A stretch of 40,422 nt of DNA, from NCBI RefSeq assembly GCF_001281175.1, contig NZ_KQ440395.1, positions 105,151 to 145,572 on the forward strand, written 5' to 3'. Positions 1 through 6,870 of this stretch are shown here, piece by piece. How positions within the stretch are numbered: position 1 is the first letter of the stretch; the number at the start of each line of letters is the position of its first letter. The stretch is from Apilactobacillus apinorum (lineage in GTDB: Bacteria; Bacillota; Bacilli; Lactobacillales; Lactobacillaceae). Below the pieces are notes generated by a model that had not been told where the DNA came from, searched no databases, and saw nothing but the letters and a program-made list of their open reading frames with translations. The position numbers and the translations under genes were made by a program.

Positions 1-1
1 A

Positions 2-830
2 GTTTTAGAAGTATGTTGAATCAATGAGGTTTAGTACATGGATATCCACTGTTTTCTATGTATTGCTGTTTTAGAAGTATGTTGAATCAATGAGGTTTAG
101 TACATTCGTATAAGTAATGATGCAATCTTTTTAGTTTTAGAAGTATGTTGAATCAATGAGGTTTAGTACAATTCAAATTAATACCAGTTATGATCGTCCG
201 TTTTAGAAGTATGTTGAATCAATGAGGTTTAGTACACATTCTTAAAAGAAAACTATATTCAACATGTTTTAGAAGTATGTTGAATCAATGAGGTTTAGTA
301 CATCAATAAAGATAACATCATATTTGCTTTTGTTTTAGAAGTATGTTGAATCAATGAGGTTTAGTACCCTAACCAATCAATCAACGTCGGCGAGATGGTT
401 TTAGAAGTATGTTGAATCAATGAGGTTTAGTACTCAACTTGGTTTCAGCTGGCAGAATGCTCTGTTTTAGAAGTATGTTGAATCAATGAGGTTTAGTACT
501 TAAACCTTTAGAGTCAGTTGTTATTGACAGTTTTAGAAGTATGTTGAATCAATGAGGTTTAGTACGTAGTAATCCTGATCATTAAAATCGGACATGTTTT
601 AGAAGTATGTTGAATCAATGAGGTTTAGTACCCATCTTTGCTCGTTCTTCACCTTTTTTAAGTTTTAGAAGTATGTTGAATCAATGAGGTTTAGTACGGT
701 ACAAATTGATGGACTTCAACTAACCCGGTTTTAGAAGTATGTTGAATCAATGAGGTTTAGTACAATTGTTTAATTATGCTTTTGGATCCTTTGAGTTTTA
801 GAAGTATGTTGAATCAATGAGGTTTAGTAG
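2..830 (+). CRISPR. CRISPR array, type II-A style repeats
   Basis: Thirteen copies of a 36-bp repeat (starts GTTTTAGAAG, ends GGTTTAGTAC) separate twelve spacers. Repeats begin at 2, 68, 134, 200, 266, 332, 398, 464, 530, 596, 662, 728 and 795. Eleven spacers are 30 bp and the last (764-794) is 31 bp. All repeats are identical except the last (795-830), which ends in G instead of C. The GTTTTAG start is typical of type II-A repeats read in crRNA sense, and the altered terminal repeat puts the leader-distal end at the right, so transcription should run left to right. The leader, cas9-cas1-cas2-csn2 and tracrRNA would lie to the left and are not in the window. The array probably continues beyond position 1. 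Confidence 0.97.
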
Positions 831-854
831 ATAATTTGAATAGGTTGTGTGTTT

Positions 855-1520
855 ATGAAAATATGTTATTGGAATTGTAATGGTGCTTTTAGAAAAAAAT
901 ATAAACAGATTATTAAAGAAGAAGCAGATTTATATATCATATCCGAGGTAGAAGATATTGATAAAATTGATTTTCTTGATGACGTAAATCATAAACTATA
1001 TCGTAGAATTGATGGGGACCAAAAAGGGATATTGTTTTTTACATTTTTGGATGAAGAGATTATTCCGATTGAAAATAATAACTATGGAATTCGTTATATC
1101 ATTCCGGTGATGTTTTTAAGCCATAAAATATATGGAGTTTGGATGAAAGGTGGATATATTGAAGATTTGTATACATATTGTGCTGTAAACATTAAGCACC
1201 TTTCCAATGCCATTATTATGGGAGATTTTAATAGTAATGTGATATGGGATAAGAAACATGGTGATCGAAATCATACACGATTTGACTTTATGATGAAACA
1301 AATTGGTATACATAGTGCCTATCATCAACAAGAAGCCAAACAATTAGGGGAAGAAACAGATTATACCTTTTATATGTATAGAAAGCCTGATAAAGGTTAT
1401 TATATAGACTATGCATATGTACCTGTGAATATGGTTTATCATTTTTCTATATCAGATAATACATTACTTGATTATTCTGATCATATGATTATCACATTGA
1501 GTGTGGATACAGATTCATAA
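855..1520 (+). CDS. Endonuclease/exonuclease/phosphatase (EEP, DNase I-like) family protein
   Basis: A 221-residue protein of the EEP metal-dependent phosphoesterase fold. Family motifs appear in order: an N-terminal WNCNG strand, an acidic ISEVE segment (metal Glu), MGDFNSN (catalytic Asp/Asn), YIDYAYV and a C-terminal YSDH (catalytic His). All key residues are present, so it looks active on a phosphodiester, possibly nucleic acid; the substrate is unknown. No signal peptide or membrane segment is seen. ATG at 855 is preferred, with a weak AGG ten bases upstream; an in-frame GTG at 849 is the alternative. It starts 24 bp after the last CRISPR repeat, on the same strand, with no promoter or terminator visible between, so array transcripts may run into it. 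A strong terminator follows. Confidence 0.8.
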   Translation: MKICYWNCNGAFRKKYKQIIKEEADLYIISEVEDIDKIDFLDDVNHKLYRRIDGDQKGILFFTFLDEEIIPIENNNYGIRYIIPVMFLSHKIYGVWMKGGYIEDLYTYCAVNIKHLSNAIIMGDFNSNVIWDKKHGDRNHTRFDFMMKQIGIHSAYHQQEAKQLGEETDYTFYMYRKPDKGYYIDYAYVPVNMVYHFSISDNTLLDYSDHMIITLSVDTDS

Positions 1521-1540
1521 TCTCTGGATTTTATTAAATA

Positions 1541-1586
1541 AAAAACACCTCTCAGCATCCAATACAGATGCTGAAAGGTGTTTTAT
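1541..1586. terminator. Bidirectional intrinsic terminator
   Basis: A long stem (ACACCTctCAGCATC with its complement) is flanked by A-runs and T-runs on both sides. It serves the EEP gene on + and the decarboxylase on -. Confidence 0.85.
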
Positions 1587-1594
1587 TTTAGTAC

Positions 1595-3256
1595 TTATTT
1601 ATTTTGGTTTGCGAAAACAATCGCTGTCTTTGCAAGTTGTTCTGGAACGTCTTGCATGTCCATATTAACTTGAATTAATACGAATTTATCAGTTTCAACT
1701 TTGGCTTTTTCAATGGCATCGATTAGTTCTTTTTCGGTTGATGCCTCAATGAAATCGTATTGGTCATCACTAGCGCCAAATGCGTTAGGCATAGCACCAT
1801 AGTTTAATCCTGGAACGTCATTGTAACTTTCATGCATCCCATGAATAACTCTTTCTACAGTGTATCCAGTGTTATCGATTACAAACATAACGGGATGTAA
1901 TTGTTCACGGAAAGCAAGACCGAATTCTTGAATGGTTAATTGTAATGATCCTTCACCGGTAGATAGAACTACTCGACGATTTTTATCAGCAATTTGGTTT
2001 CCTAATGCAGCTGGGAAAGCGTAACCAATGGAACCCCAAAGTGGTTGACCAAAGAATTTAGCGCCTTTAGTAAGTTTTTGGCTAGCTAAACCAAAGAAAG
2101 AAGTTCCTTGTTCAGCTACAAGCGTGTTATTTTCATTTAAGTAATTAGCAATGGCTTGATCATAAAAACTTTGTGTTAACTTGGCATCTGAAGGGTTTAA
2201 TGAATTGTTGCTATCATTTGCTTTTACGGCTGGTAATGATAAATCTAAAGTAGTGTTAGACAATTCTTCCATAACGGATGCGAAATGATAATCTCCGTCG
2301 ACTGCTTTGCCATAAATGCTGGCGCCATCATAACTAATTGCGATTGTATTATTTTCTGCAAATTGTTGAGTGAATCCACCGGTAACGGAATCAGTAAGTT
2401 TGGCACCTACCAGAATAACTGTATCTGCATTTTCTACGTATGCGTTAATCGTTTCGTCTGAAATTTCACCGTTGTAAGTACCCACGAAATTGGCAAAGCT
2501 TTCGTCAATATTACCTTTTCCTAAACCTAAGTCTAGGACTGGGATGTTGTTTTGGGCAGAAAAGTTTTTGATGTCTTCAAAAAGATTAAAACGATCTACT
2601 TCATGACCCATAATGATTACAGGATTATGACTATTATTAATTGCATCTTTTATTTCATGGAACGCTTTTTCTACATTATGACTAGCTGGTATAAATAGAT
2701 CAGCAATCTTATCTTTTAATGATGGATTTACTTCCATTTCTACTAAGTTAGTTGGTAAAATAAGGTATGCAGGTTTTTTACTTTCGTAAATGTATTTGGC
2801 GATATCATTAATTTGGTTAACGGCATCATCTTTGTTTAAACGAGCTGATTTAATGCCTAGTTGACGATGTGCATTTTCAAAACGATTGAAGTCATGATCA
2901 CCAAAAGTATGGTGGACTAAAGCGCCGTTGTTTTGTACCTCATTAGTAGGGGCACCGACAATTTCCAATACGGGAACATGTTCAGCGATGCTGCCGGCAA
3001 GACCGTTAATGGCGCTTAATTCACCGACACCAAAGGTGGTAACGAAAGTAGCAAAACCTTTTTCTCTAGCATATCCATCGGCCATGTATGAAGCATTTAA
3101 TTCATTGGCATTTCCTGTCCATTTTAAATCTTGTCGATGAGTGATATGATCTAGGAATTGAAGATTATAATCCCCAGGGACACCAAAGATATCATTAGCA
3201 CCCATATACTTAACGACATCTAATAAATAATCTGATAATTTGTAACTGTTTGACAC
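1595..3256 (-). CDS. Thiamine-diphosphate-dependent pyruvate/indolepyruvate-type decarboxylase
   Basis: A 553-residue, full-length 2-keto-acid decarboxylase (pyruvate, indolepyruvate and branched-chain keto acids are family substrates), which releases CO2 and an aldehyde. Visible residues: Asp29 in PGDYN, the cofactor-activating Glu52 in NELNASY, the catalytic pair His115-His116 in HHTFGDHDF, the ThDP/Mg motif from residue 434 to Asn462, and Glu468 in GYTVE. These residues indicate a decarboxylase rather than an acetolactate synthase. The Mg-binding motif reads GEGS where GDGS is usual. Translation starts at GTG, with AAAGGAAG eight bases upstream. A near-perfect sigma-A promoter and two operators lie upstream, opposite a MarR-type gene. 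In this host the likely benefit is an aldehyde electron sink. Exact substrate preference cannot be read from sequence. Confidence 0.92.
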   Translation of the reverse strand: MSNSYKLSDYLLDVVKYMGANDIFGVPGDYNLQFLDHITHRQDLKWTGNANELNASYMADGYAREKGFATFVTTFGVGELSAINGLAGSIAEHVPVLEIVGAPTNEVQNNGALVHHTFGDHDFNRFENAHRQLGIKSARLNKDDAVNQINDIAKYIYESKKPAYLILPTNLVEMEVNPSLKDKIADLFIPASHNVEKAFHEIKDAINNSHNPVIIMGHEVDRFNLFEDIKNFSAQNNIPVLDLGLGKGNIDESFANFVGTYNGEISDETINAYVENADTVILVGAKLTDSVTGGFTQQFAENNTIAISYDGASIYGKAVDGDYHFASVMEELSNTTLDLSLPAVKANDSNNSLNPSDAKLTQSFYDQAIANYLNENNTLVAEQGTSFFGLASQKLTKGAKFFGQPLWGSIGYAFPAALGNQIADKNRRVVLSTGEGSLQLTIQEFGLAFREQLHPVMFVIDNTGYTVERVIHGMHESYNDVPGLNYGAMPNAFGASDDQYDFIEASTEKELIDAIEKAKVETDKFVLIQVNMDMQDVPEQLAKTAIVFANQNK

Positions 3257-3278
3257 TGTAAAAACTTCCTTTCAATTT

Positions 3279-3351
3279 ATGTCAATCACGTTGACATATT
3301 AATTGAAAATATTATAAATCCACTAAAATAAAATGTCAACATAGTTGACAT
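3279..3351. promoter_or_regulatory. Divergent face-to-face promoters with two mirrored operators
   Basis: Two copies of TGTCAA-N5-TTGACA occur at 3280-3296 and 3334-3350, centres 54 bp apart. On the minus strand TTGACA (3339-3334), a 17-bp spacer and TATAAT (3316-3311) form the decarboxylase promoter. On the plus strand TTGACA (3291-3296), a 16-bp spacer and TATAAA (3313-3318) form the regulator promoter. Each dyad therefore covers one -35 box and lies just past the start point of the opposing promoter. This is what is expected for double repression by the adjacent MarR protein. Confidence 0.8.
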
Positions 3352-3425
3352 AAAAAGAAGGTAATTTTATCAATTCTAAGGAAAAACTATCCACTATATT
3401 CTTTGCATATCAACGTTTTGCGTCG

Positions 3426-3782
3426 ATGATTGATTTAAAAAATTATGATATAAATCAAACGCAACATAGAATAATTTACTCAATTTCGGAATTAGATATT
3501 GCCAGTATGGGTAATATTCTACGATTGCTTAATATTTCTAGACAGGCTTTGAATGTTAATGTTCGCGATTTAATGAGTCGTAATTTAATTGAAGAAGTTA
3601 GTTCGGATAAAGATAAACGAATTAAAACCCTTCATTTGACTACAGAAGGTAATAAACTTAATGATCAAATTAATGCTGAGCAAATGCAAAAAATCGAAAC
3701 ATTATTTACTAATGTCGATAATGATTGGGAAAAAGCAATGCAGCAATTGGCTAATGAGTATATAAAAGGCTTTGATAAATAG
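3426..3782 (+). CDS. MarR-type winged-helix transcriptional regulator
   Basis: From ATG 3426 the product is 118 residues. It carries a winged helix: the recognition region around LNISRQALNVNVRDLMSRNLI and a basic wing SSDKDKRIKTLHLT, then a C-terminal dimerisation helix. MarR proteins usually have 135-150 residues with a longer N-terminal helix. The reading frame is open upstream to a TAA at 3351 and encodes a MarR-like helix (LSTIFFAYQRF). An AGAAGG Shine-Dalgarno (3356-3361) sits seven bases before an in-frame ATC at 3369. No ATG, GTG or TTG exists in that extension and ATG 3426 has no ribosome site, so the true start may be the ATC (137 residues). It probably represses the divergent decarboxylase and itself through the TGTCAA/TTGACA dyads. 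Confidence 0.8.
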   Translation: MIDLKNYDINQTQHRIIYSISELDIASMGNILRLLNISRQALNVNVRDLMSRNLIEEVSSDKDKRIKTLHLTTEGNKLNDQINAEQMQKIETLFTNVDNDWEKAMQQLANEYIKGFDK

Positions 3783-3811
3783 TCATTTTGAATGATTAAT
3801 GCTTAAAAAAT

Positions 3812-3840
3812 AAAAAGTACACGTAAAGTGTACTTTTTTT
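3812..3840 (+). terminator. Intrinsic terminator after the MarR gene
   Basis: Stem AAGTACAC/GTGTACTT with a five-base loop, followed by a T-run. Confidence 0.85.
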
Positions 3841-3899
3841 GTTTATAAAATTAGATAAGTTGTATAATTGTATTAGATTATAAAAAGAAGATGATATAC

Positions 3900-4097
3900 A
3901 TGAAATTTGGCGTTAGAAAACCCAGTTGGAAAAAATCTTTCTCTGCACGGACCAGAGGACGTGCAGTCCGATCATTAAAACGTGCCGTTAACCCTTATTA
4001 TGGTAAGAAGGGAATGGGGTGGATTAATAATCCTCATAAAGCTTTATATAATAAAGTCTATCATAAGACTTCATTTAAATTATTTAAATGGTATTAA
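3900..4097 (+). CDS. Small basic protein of unknown function
   Basis: A 65-residue, strongly basic protein (many Lys/Arg) with a central RTRGRAVRSLKRAVNP segment and a GKKGMGWINNPHKALYNKVY motif. It has no signal peptide or membrane helix. Proteins with a similar GYGKKGMGWIKNPKKALYNKVY-like core occur in other lactobacilli as hypotheticals, from memory. ATG 3900 is preferred because AAGAAG lies about nine bases upstream; ATG 3891 would sit almost on that site. The charge suggests nucleic-acid or membrane-surface contact, but no function can be assigned. Confidence 0.7.
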   Translation: MKFGVRKPSWKKSFSARTRGRAVRSLKRAVNPYYGKKGMGWINNPHKALYNKVYHKTSFKLFKWY

Positions 4098-4145
4098 AAT
4101 CATCCAATGTAAAATAGAAAATACATAAGAAATGGGGTAGCTTAA

Positions 4146-4373
4146 ATGAAAAACACAGCTAAAAAGCATAAATTTTTTTCATATTTACGAGAAATCATTA
4201 TTATGGTTTCTTTTTTCGTGTCCATTAATCTATTTGCTTATATCTACGCTTTTAATCAAAAATCGATTTTAAAAATTGTTCTGGCTTCTTTTGTATTAAT
4301 AATGACGTTAGTTTTGGTTGCTATACACTATTCAATTGAAGGAAAAGATATATCTTCATTTTTTGAAGATTAG
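4146..4373 (+). CDS. Small two-helix membrane protein
   Basis: A 75-residue protein with a basic N-terminus (MKNTAKKHK), two hydrophobic segments at about residues 17-34 and 41-60, and an acidic tail ending SSFFED. GGGGTA upstream of the ATG is a usable ribosome site. It follows the small basic gene by about 48 bp and both could share a transcript ending at the 4427-4466 terminator. Function unknown. Confidence 0.6.
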   Translation: MKNTAKKHKFFSYLREIIIMVSFFVSINLFAYIYAFNQKSILKIVLASFVLIMTLVLVAIHYSIEGKDISSFFED

Positions 4374-4426
4374 TTTTAAGCTCTCCAAAAATTGGGTATC
4401 TTATATACAAGATTGAATTAAAAGAA

Positions 4427-4466
4427 AGAAGGAATGTTGATTTATCAACATTCCTTCTTATTTTTT
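4427..4466 (+). terminator. Intrinsic terminator
   Basis: A 14-bp stem AGAAGGAATGTTGA/TCAACATTCCTTCT with a four-base loop, followed by a T-run. Confidence 0.9.
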
Positions 4467-4536
4467 TATAATTTGTTGCAAGAAAATAGTCGTTGTTTAA
4501 ATTAATTATTGAGATTATCATGATTTTAAAGAATTA

Positions 4537-4914
4537 ATGGAGATGATAAAAATTAGTACATTCAATTGGGAAAGAAAACCGGCATTAAGAAATAATTTAG
4601 ATAAGATAATGAAAGAAAGGCATTTAAGCAATTCATACTTATCGAAATTATCTGGAGTGTCTAGGAGTACCATTTATAGAATTAGAATGAATCCATATAA
4701 CAAAACAACGATGGTGGTTAAAAATAAATTATGTTCTGCATTACATCTGAAAATGAATGAATTTGATAAAAGGGTTGATCATCTTTATATGATTCTCGAA
4801 AAAATAAACAAAGCTTCCTTTAGTAAAAAAACATTATTGAGTTCCAAAAGATTTTATTCACTAATACACATGGATATTTTCAAATGGATCCATATAATGA
4901 AAATTCATGTTTAA
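4537..4914 (+). CDS. HTH protein, N-terminal part of a probably frameshifted gene
   Basis: 125 codons. The first 70 residues look like an XRE/Cro-type helix-turn-helix (LSNSYLSKLSGVSRSTIYRI is a typical helix-turn-helix core). After about residue 98 the frame degenerates into IHMDIFKWIHIMKIHV and ends. At 4825-4831 a run of seven A lies in the codons AGT AAA AAA ACA. Moving to the -1 frame there continues without a stop into the overlapping downstream frame, giving a joined protein of about 250 residues. The run does not have the register of a canonical slippery heptamer, so a homopolymer deletion/insertion or transcript slippage is more likely than programmed frameshifting. There is no clear ribosome site at ATG 4537. 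Confidence 0.55.
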   Translation: MEMIKISTFNWERKPALRNNLDKIMKERHLSNSYLSKLSGVSRSTIYRIRMNPYNKTTMVVKNKLCSALHLKMNEFDKRVDHLYMILEKINKASFSKKTLLSSKRFYSLIHMDIFKWIHIMKIHV

Positions 4915-5291
4915 ACATTAGGATGAAATGGAAAAGAAAGAATAAGTTTAGTGGAAATATTAGAATTACTACTGAAGAAGATGAAATAGTTTTTAAAGTT
5001 ATTGATTTTGATTTTACTTTTTTTGAAAGTAAGTTAGTAGATTCTATTATTAGGAGTTTTGAAATATATGCTTTTTATATAGGTGTTAAATATATAATTT
5101 TTTCACCTGGTGTTTTATATAATACTTATGAACTTGTTCATGAGCCAATTAGAGCTCTTATTGAAAAAGACTATGTTTATTATCGTGGGAGTCTAAAAAA
5201 TGCTGTGCTAATTACTGAAGACAATATATATTCAAGATTCATAAATAAAGTTGATAGAATATATGGATTCGCAAAATTTATTACTTATTAA
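4884..5291 (+). CDS. C-terminal part of the frameshifted HTH gene (unknown domain)
   Basis: This -1 frame is open from about 4827 to the stop at 5291. It overlaps the HTH frame and has no ribosome site before ATG 4884 or ATG 4923, so it is unlikely to be an independent gene. It encodes alternating beta-like stretches (ISGNIRITTEED, FKVIDFDFTFFE) and a helical region (SIIRSFEIYAFYIGVKYIIF). It probably forms the sensor or effector half of the upstream HTH protein. No family recognised. If the seven-A run is repaired, one 4537-5291 gene results. Confidence 0.5.
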   Translation: MDPYNENSCLNIRMKWKRKNKFSGNIRITTEEDEIVFKVIDFDFTFFESKLVDSIIRSFEIYAFYIGVKYIIFSPGVLYNTYELVHEPIRALIEKDYVYYRGSLKNAVLITEDNIYSRFINKVDRIYGFAKFITY

Positions 5292-5334
5292 TGGATGTAA
5301 ATTACGTTAATTATCAAAAAAGAAATCTTCTCTT

Positions 5335-5373
5335 CAAAAAAGGACTAAATCCTCTCGAGTTAGTCCTTTTTTT
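5335..5373. terminator. Bidirectional intrinsic terminator overlapping a stop codon
   Basis: Stem AAAAAAGGACTAA/TTAGTCCTTTTTTT. Its right arm contains the last codons and stop of the small membrane gene on the minus strand. Confidence 0.8.
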
Positions 5374-5545
5374 CTTTCTTAAAATTAACGTCATAAAAGA
5401 TGGTGAATAGGTTAAACAAAATCATTAAATAGGACACTAAACGTGCAATTGGATCGTTCACGTATACGTTTTGAAGCCAAACGGCTAATCCTAAAAATGC
5501 TAACCAGACAACAGCATCTAAAATTAGGGCGTAATTTATTTTCAT
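5360..5545 (-). CDS. Small two-helix membrane protein
   Basis: A 61-residue protein starting MKINYALI, with two hydrophobic helices (about residues 4-25 and 33-50) and a lysine-rich cytoplasmic tail (KKEKKD). The ATG at 5545 is chosen because GGGGAG lies directly upstream at normal spacing; a longer frame to 5602 has no ribosome site and adds a non-hydrophobic leader. Function unknown. Its layout resembles the small membrane gene at 13471-13647, without clear sequence identity. Confidence 0.65.
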   Translation of the reverse strand: MKINYALILDAVVWLAFLGLAVWLQNVYVNDPIARLVSYLMILFNLFTIFYDVNFKKEKKD

Positions 5546-5658
5546 AGTTCGTCTCCCCACTGATAAATCGAATTTAATGGTAGAGTAAATACTATTTTTC
5601 ATTTTTTTGTAAAATAATTAAAAGACGGTCATATCAACATTTTAGATTGTCTTAATTA

Positions 5659-6222
5659 CTAGCGATAATCAGCCTTTAGGTCAGATCTTCTGGAATAAAT
5701 GACAAAATCATGGTCATAGTCGCCGATTTTACGCACGACGGGAATTTCCGCTTTCAATACAAAATGACATCTTTTTGCGACGTTACGACTAGCCTGATTA
5801 TTGGGACGGGATAATAATTTAATTTCGTTTAAACCGAGTCGATGAAAACTATAATTGCAAAATTCATCTACGCAGGCCTGCATTAGACCGCGGTGTTGAA
5901 AATTAACACTTAACCAATAACCGATTTCGGCAGTTCGCGTCGATAAATTAATATTGTGTAAATCTATCATCCCCACAATCCGTTCATTTACCATTATCGT
6001 ACATACCATTTCTTTTTGTTGCTGATACCGTATCTGGGCATACTCGATAAAGGCAGTTTCGTCTTCCATTGTCTTCATCGAATTCACCCATGGAAACCAT
6101 GGTCTTAAGATTGCTTCGTTAGCCTGAACTAAATCGAATACTTCGGCCGCCATAGACATATCAATTAAACTAATTTTGATATTGTCATCTTGATGCTTAA
6201 ACTGAGTAATTACATTCATCAT
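5659..6222 (-). CDS. GNAT N-acetyltransferase, RimJ/RimL type
   Basis: About 188 residues of a GNAT acetyltransferase of the ribosomal-protein-serine acetyltransferase class. It shows the N-terminal LRPWFPWVN segment, beta strands VGMIDLHNIN and TAEIGYWLSVNFQHRGLMQAC (acetyl-CoA-binding region with the Q-x-x-G-x turn), and a NQASRNVAKRCHF motif typical of RimL-like proteins. It would transfer acetyl from acetyl-CoA to an amino group, possibly on a protein N-terminus; the substrate is unknown. GGAGG sits five bases before ATG 6222 and eight before ATG 6219, so the upstream ATG at 6234 is rejected. It is a single gene with no close partner. Confidence 0.85.
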   Translation of the reverse strand: MMNVITQFKHQDDNIKISLIDMSMAAEVFDLVQANEAILRPWFPWVNSMKTMEDETAFIEYAQIRYQQQKEMVCTIMVNERIVGMIDLHNINLSTRTAEIGYWLSVNFQHRGLMQACVDEFCNYSFHRLGLNEIKLLSRPNNQASRNVAKRCHFVLKAEIPVVRKIGDYDHDFVIYSRRSDLKADYR

Positions 6223-6335
6223 AAGAACCTCCATAATCGTTTGTCCTTATTATATGCTTATCCCGAACCTTTTAATATATTTTAATCTTTACTCATTTTT
6301 TACCGTAATTTTATCGGAAATTTACATTGGCTACC

Positions 6336-6551
6336 TATAATTAAAAATGTTCCAATATAAGCATCCTTTAACTTACTTAATCAATTTTTTCTTGGCTTTC
6401 TCATGGTGGGGCGCTAAGGTTATCATCCTTTACCGATGGTGATAAATAGTCTTCGTTCACAGTAAAAGCTAAAAGCAGCCTGCATCATATGATGAGCATC
6501 CCAAAGATTGGGACTTACTTTCGTATGTTATGCTAGACTGTTTTTTTATGT
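6336..6551 (+). ncRNA. Candidate structured non-coding RNA (6S-like size)
   Basis: About 200 bp between a TATAAT at 6336-6341 and a T-run at 6542-6548 has no open frame and noticeably higher GC than its flanks. It contains several hairpins: TTATCA/TGATAA around 6420-6446, CATCAT/ATGATG around 6486, TCCCA/TGGGA around 6510-6522, plus possible long-range pairing of GGGGCGCT with AGCATCCC and of AGCAT near the 5' end with ATGCT near the 3' end. A housekeeping RNA such as 6S would fit the length and closing pairing, but I cannot confirm the family. No good -35 box is seen. The orientation is inferred from TATAAT and the T-run. Confidence 0.35.
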
Positions 6552-6870
6552 TTTTAATCGATATTTATTGATGATTCACACATAAGGATTTTGAAAGATT
6601 AATGCTTTGAGAATTTATAATTGGAGTTTTATATATATATTTAGTTATTATTTTTTTAATAAAAAATTAATAAATAAACTTATTGTCACTTGAAATGCAA
6701 AAATATCCTATATTGTTTCTAAATAAAATCGTAAAGTGACAAAAAGTATAGATAATAATTTATGGCAAAATGAGCTGCAATTGAAAAGTGTCAATTCTAT
6801 TGTATTATTAAATTGTGAAGTATAACTATACCACGAGAGTAATGAATTTATATTGGTGGTGATTAATTTG
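6551..6870. promoter_or_regulatory. AT-rich leader of the surface-protein gene with TGTCACTT-type repeats
   Basis: No gene is seen in this stretch. TTGTCACTT (6683-6691) and AAGTGACAA (6734-6742) form an inverted repeat about 43 bp apart. A third related element, AAGTGTCAA (6786-6794), overlaps a possible promoter: TTGAAA at 6781-6786, 16 bp, then TATTAT at 6803-6808. This could be the binding site of a repressor or activator of the adhesin gene. The regulator is unknown. Confidence 0.4.

Noticed and set aside
2928-3140. Plus-strand frame of 70 codons inside the decarboxylase gene
   Set aside because: A shadow of the conserved decarboxylase on the other strand, without ribosome site or recognisable domain.
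4821-4840. Programmed -1 frameshift like that of the IS transposase
   Set aside because: The A-run register (AGT AAA AAA ACA) does not allow both tRNAs to re-pair, unlike TTA AAA AAA in orfA.
6336-6551. tracrRNA for the CRISPR locus
   Set aside because: No stretch complementary to the CRISPR repeat is present; the array and this region are also far apart.
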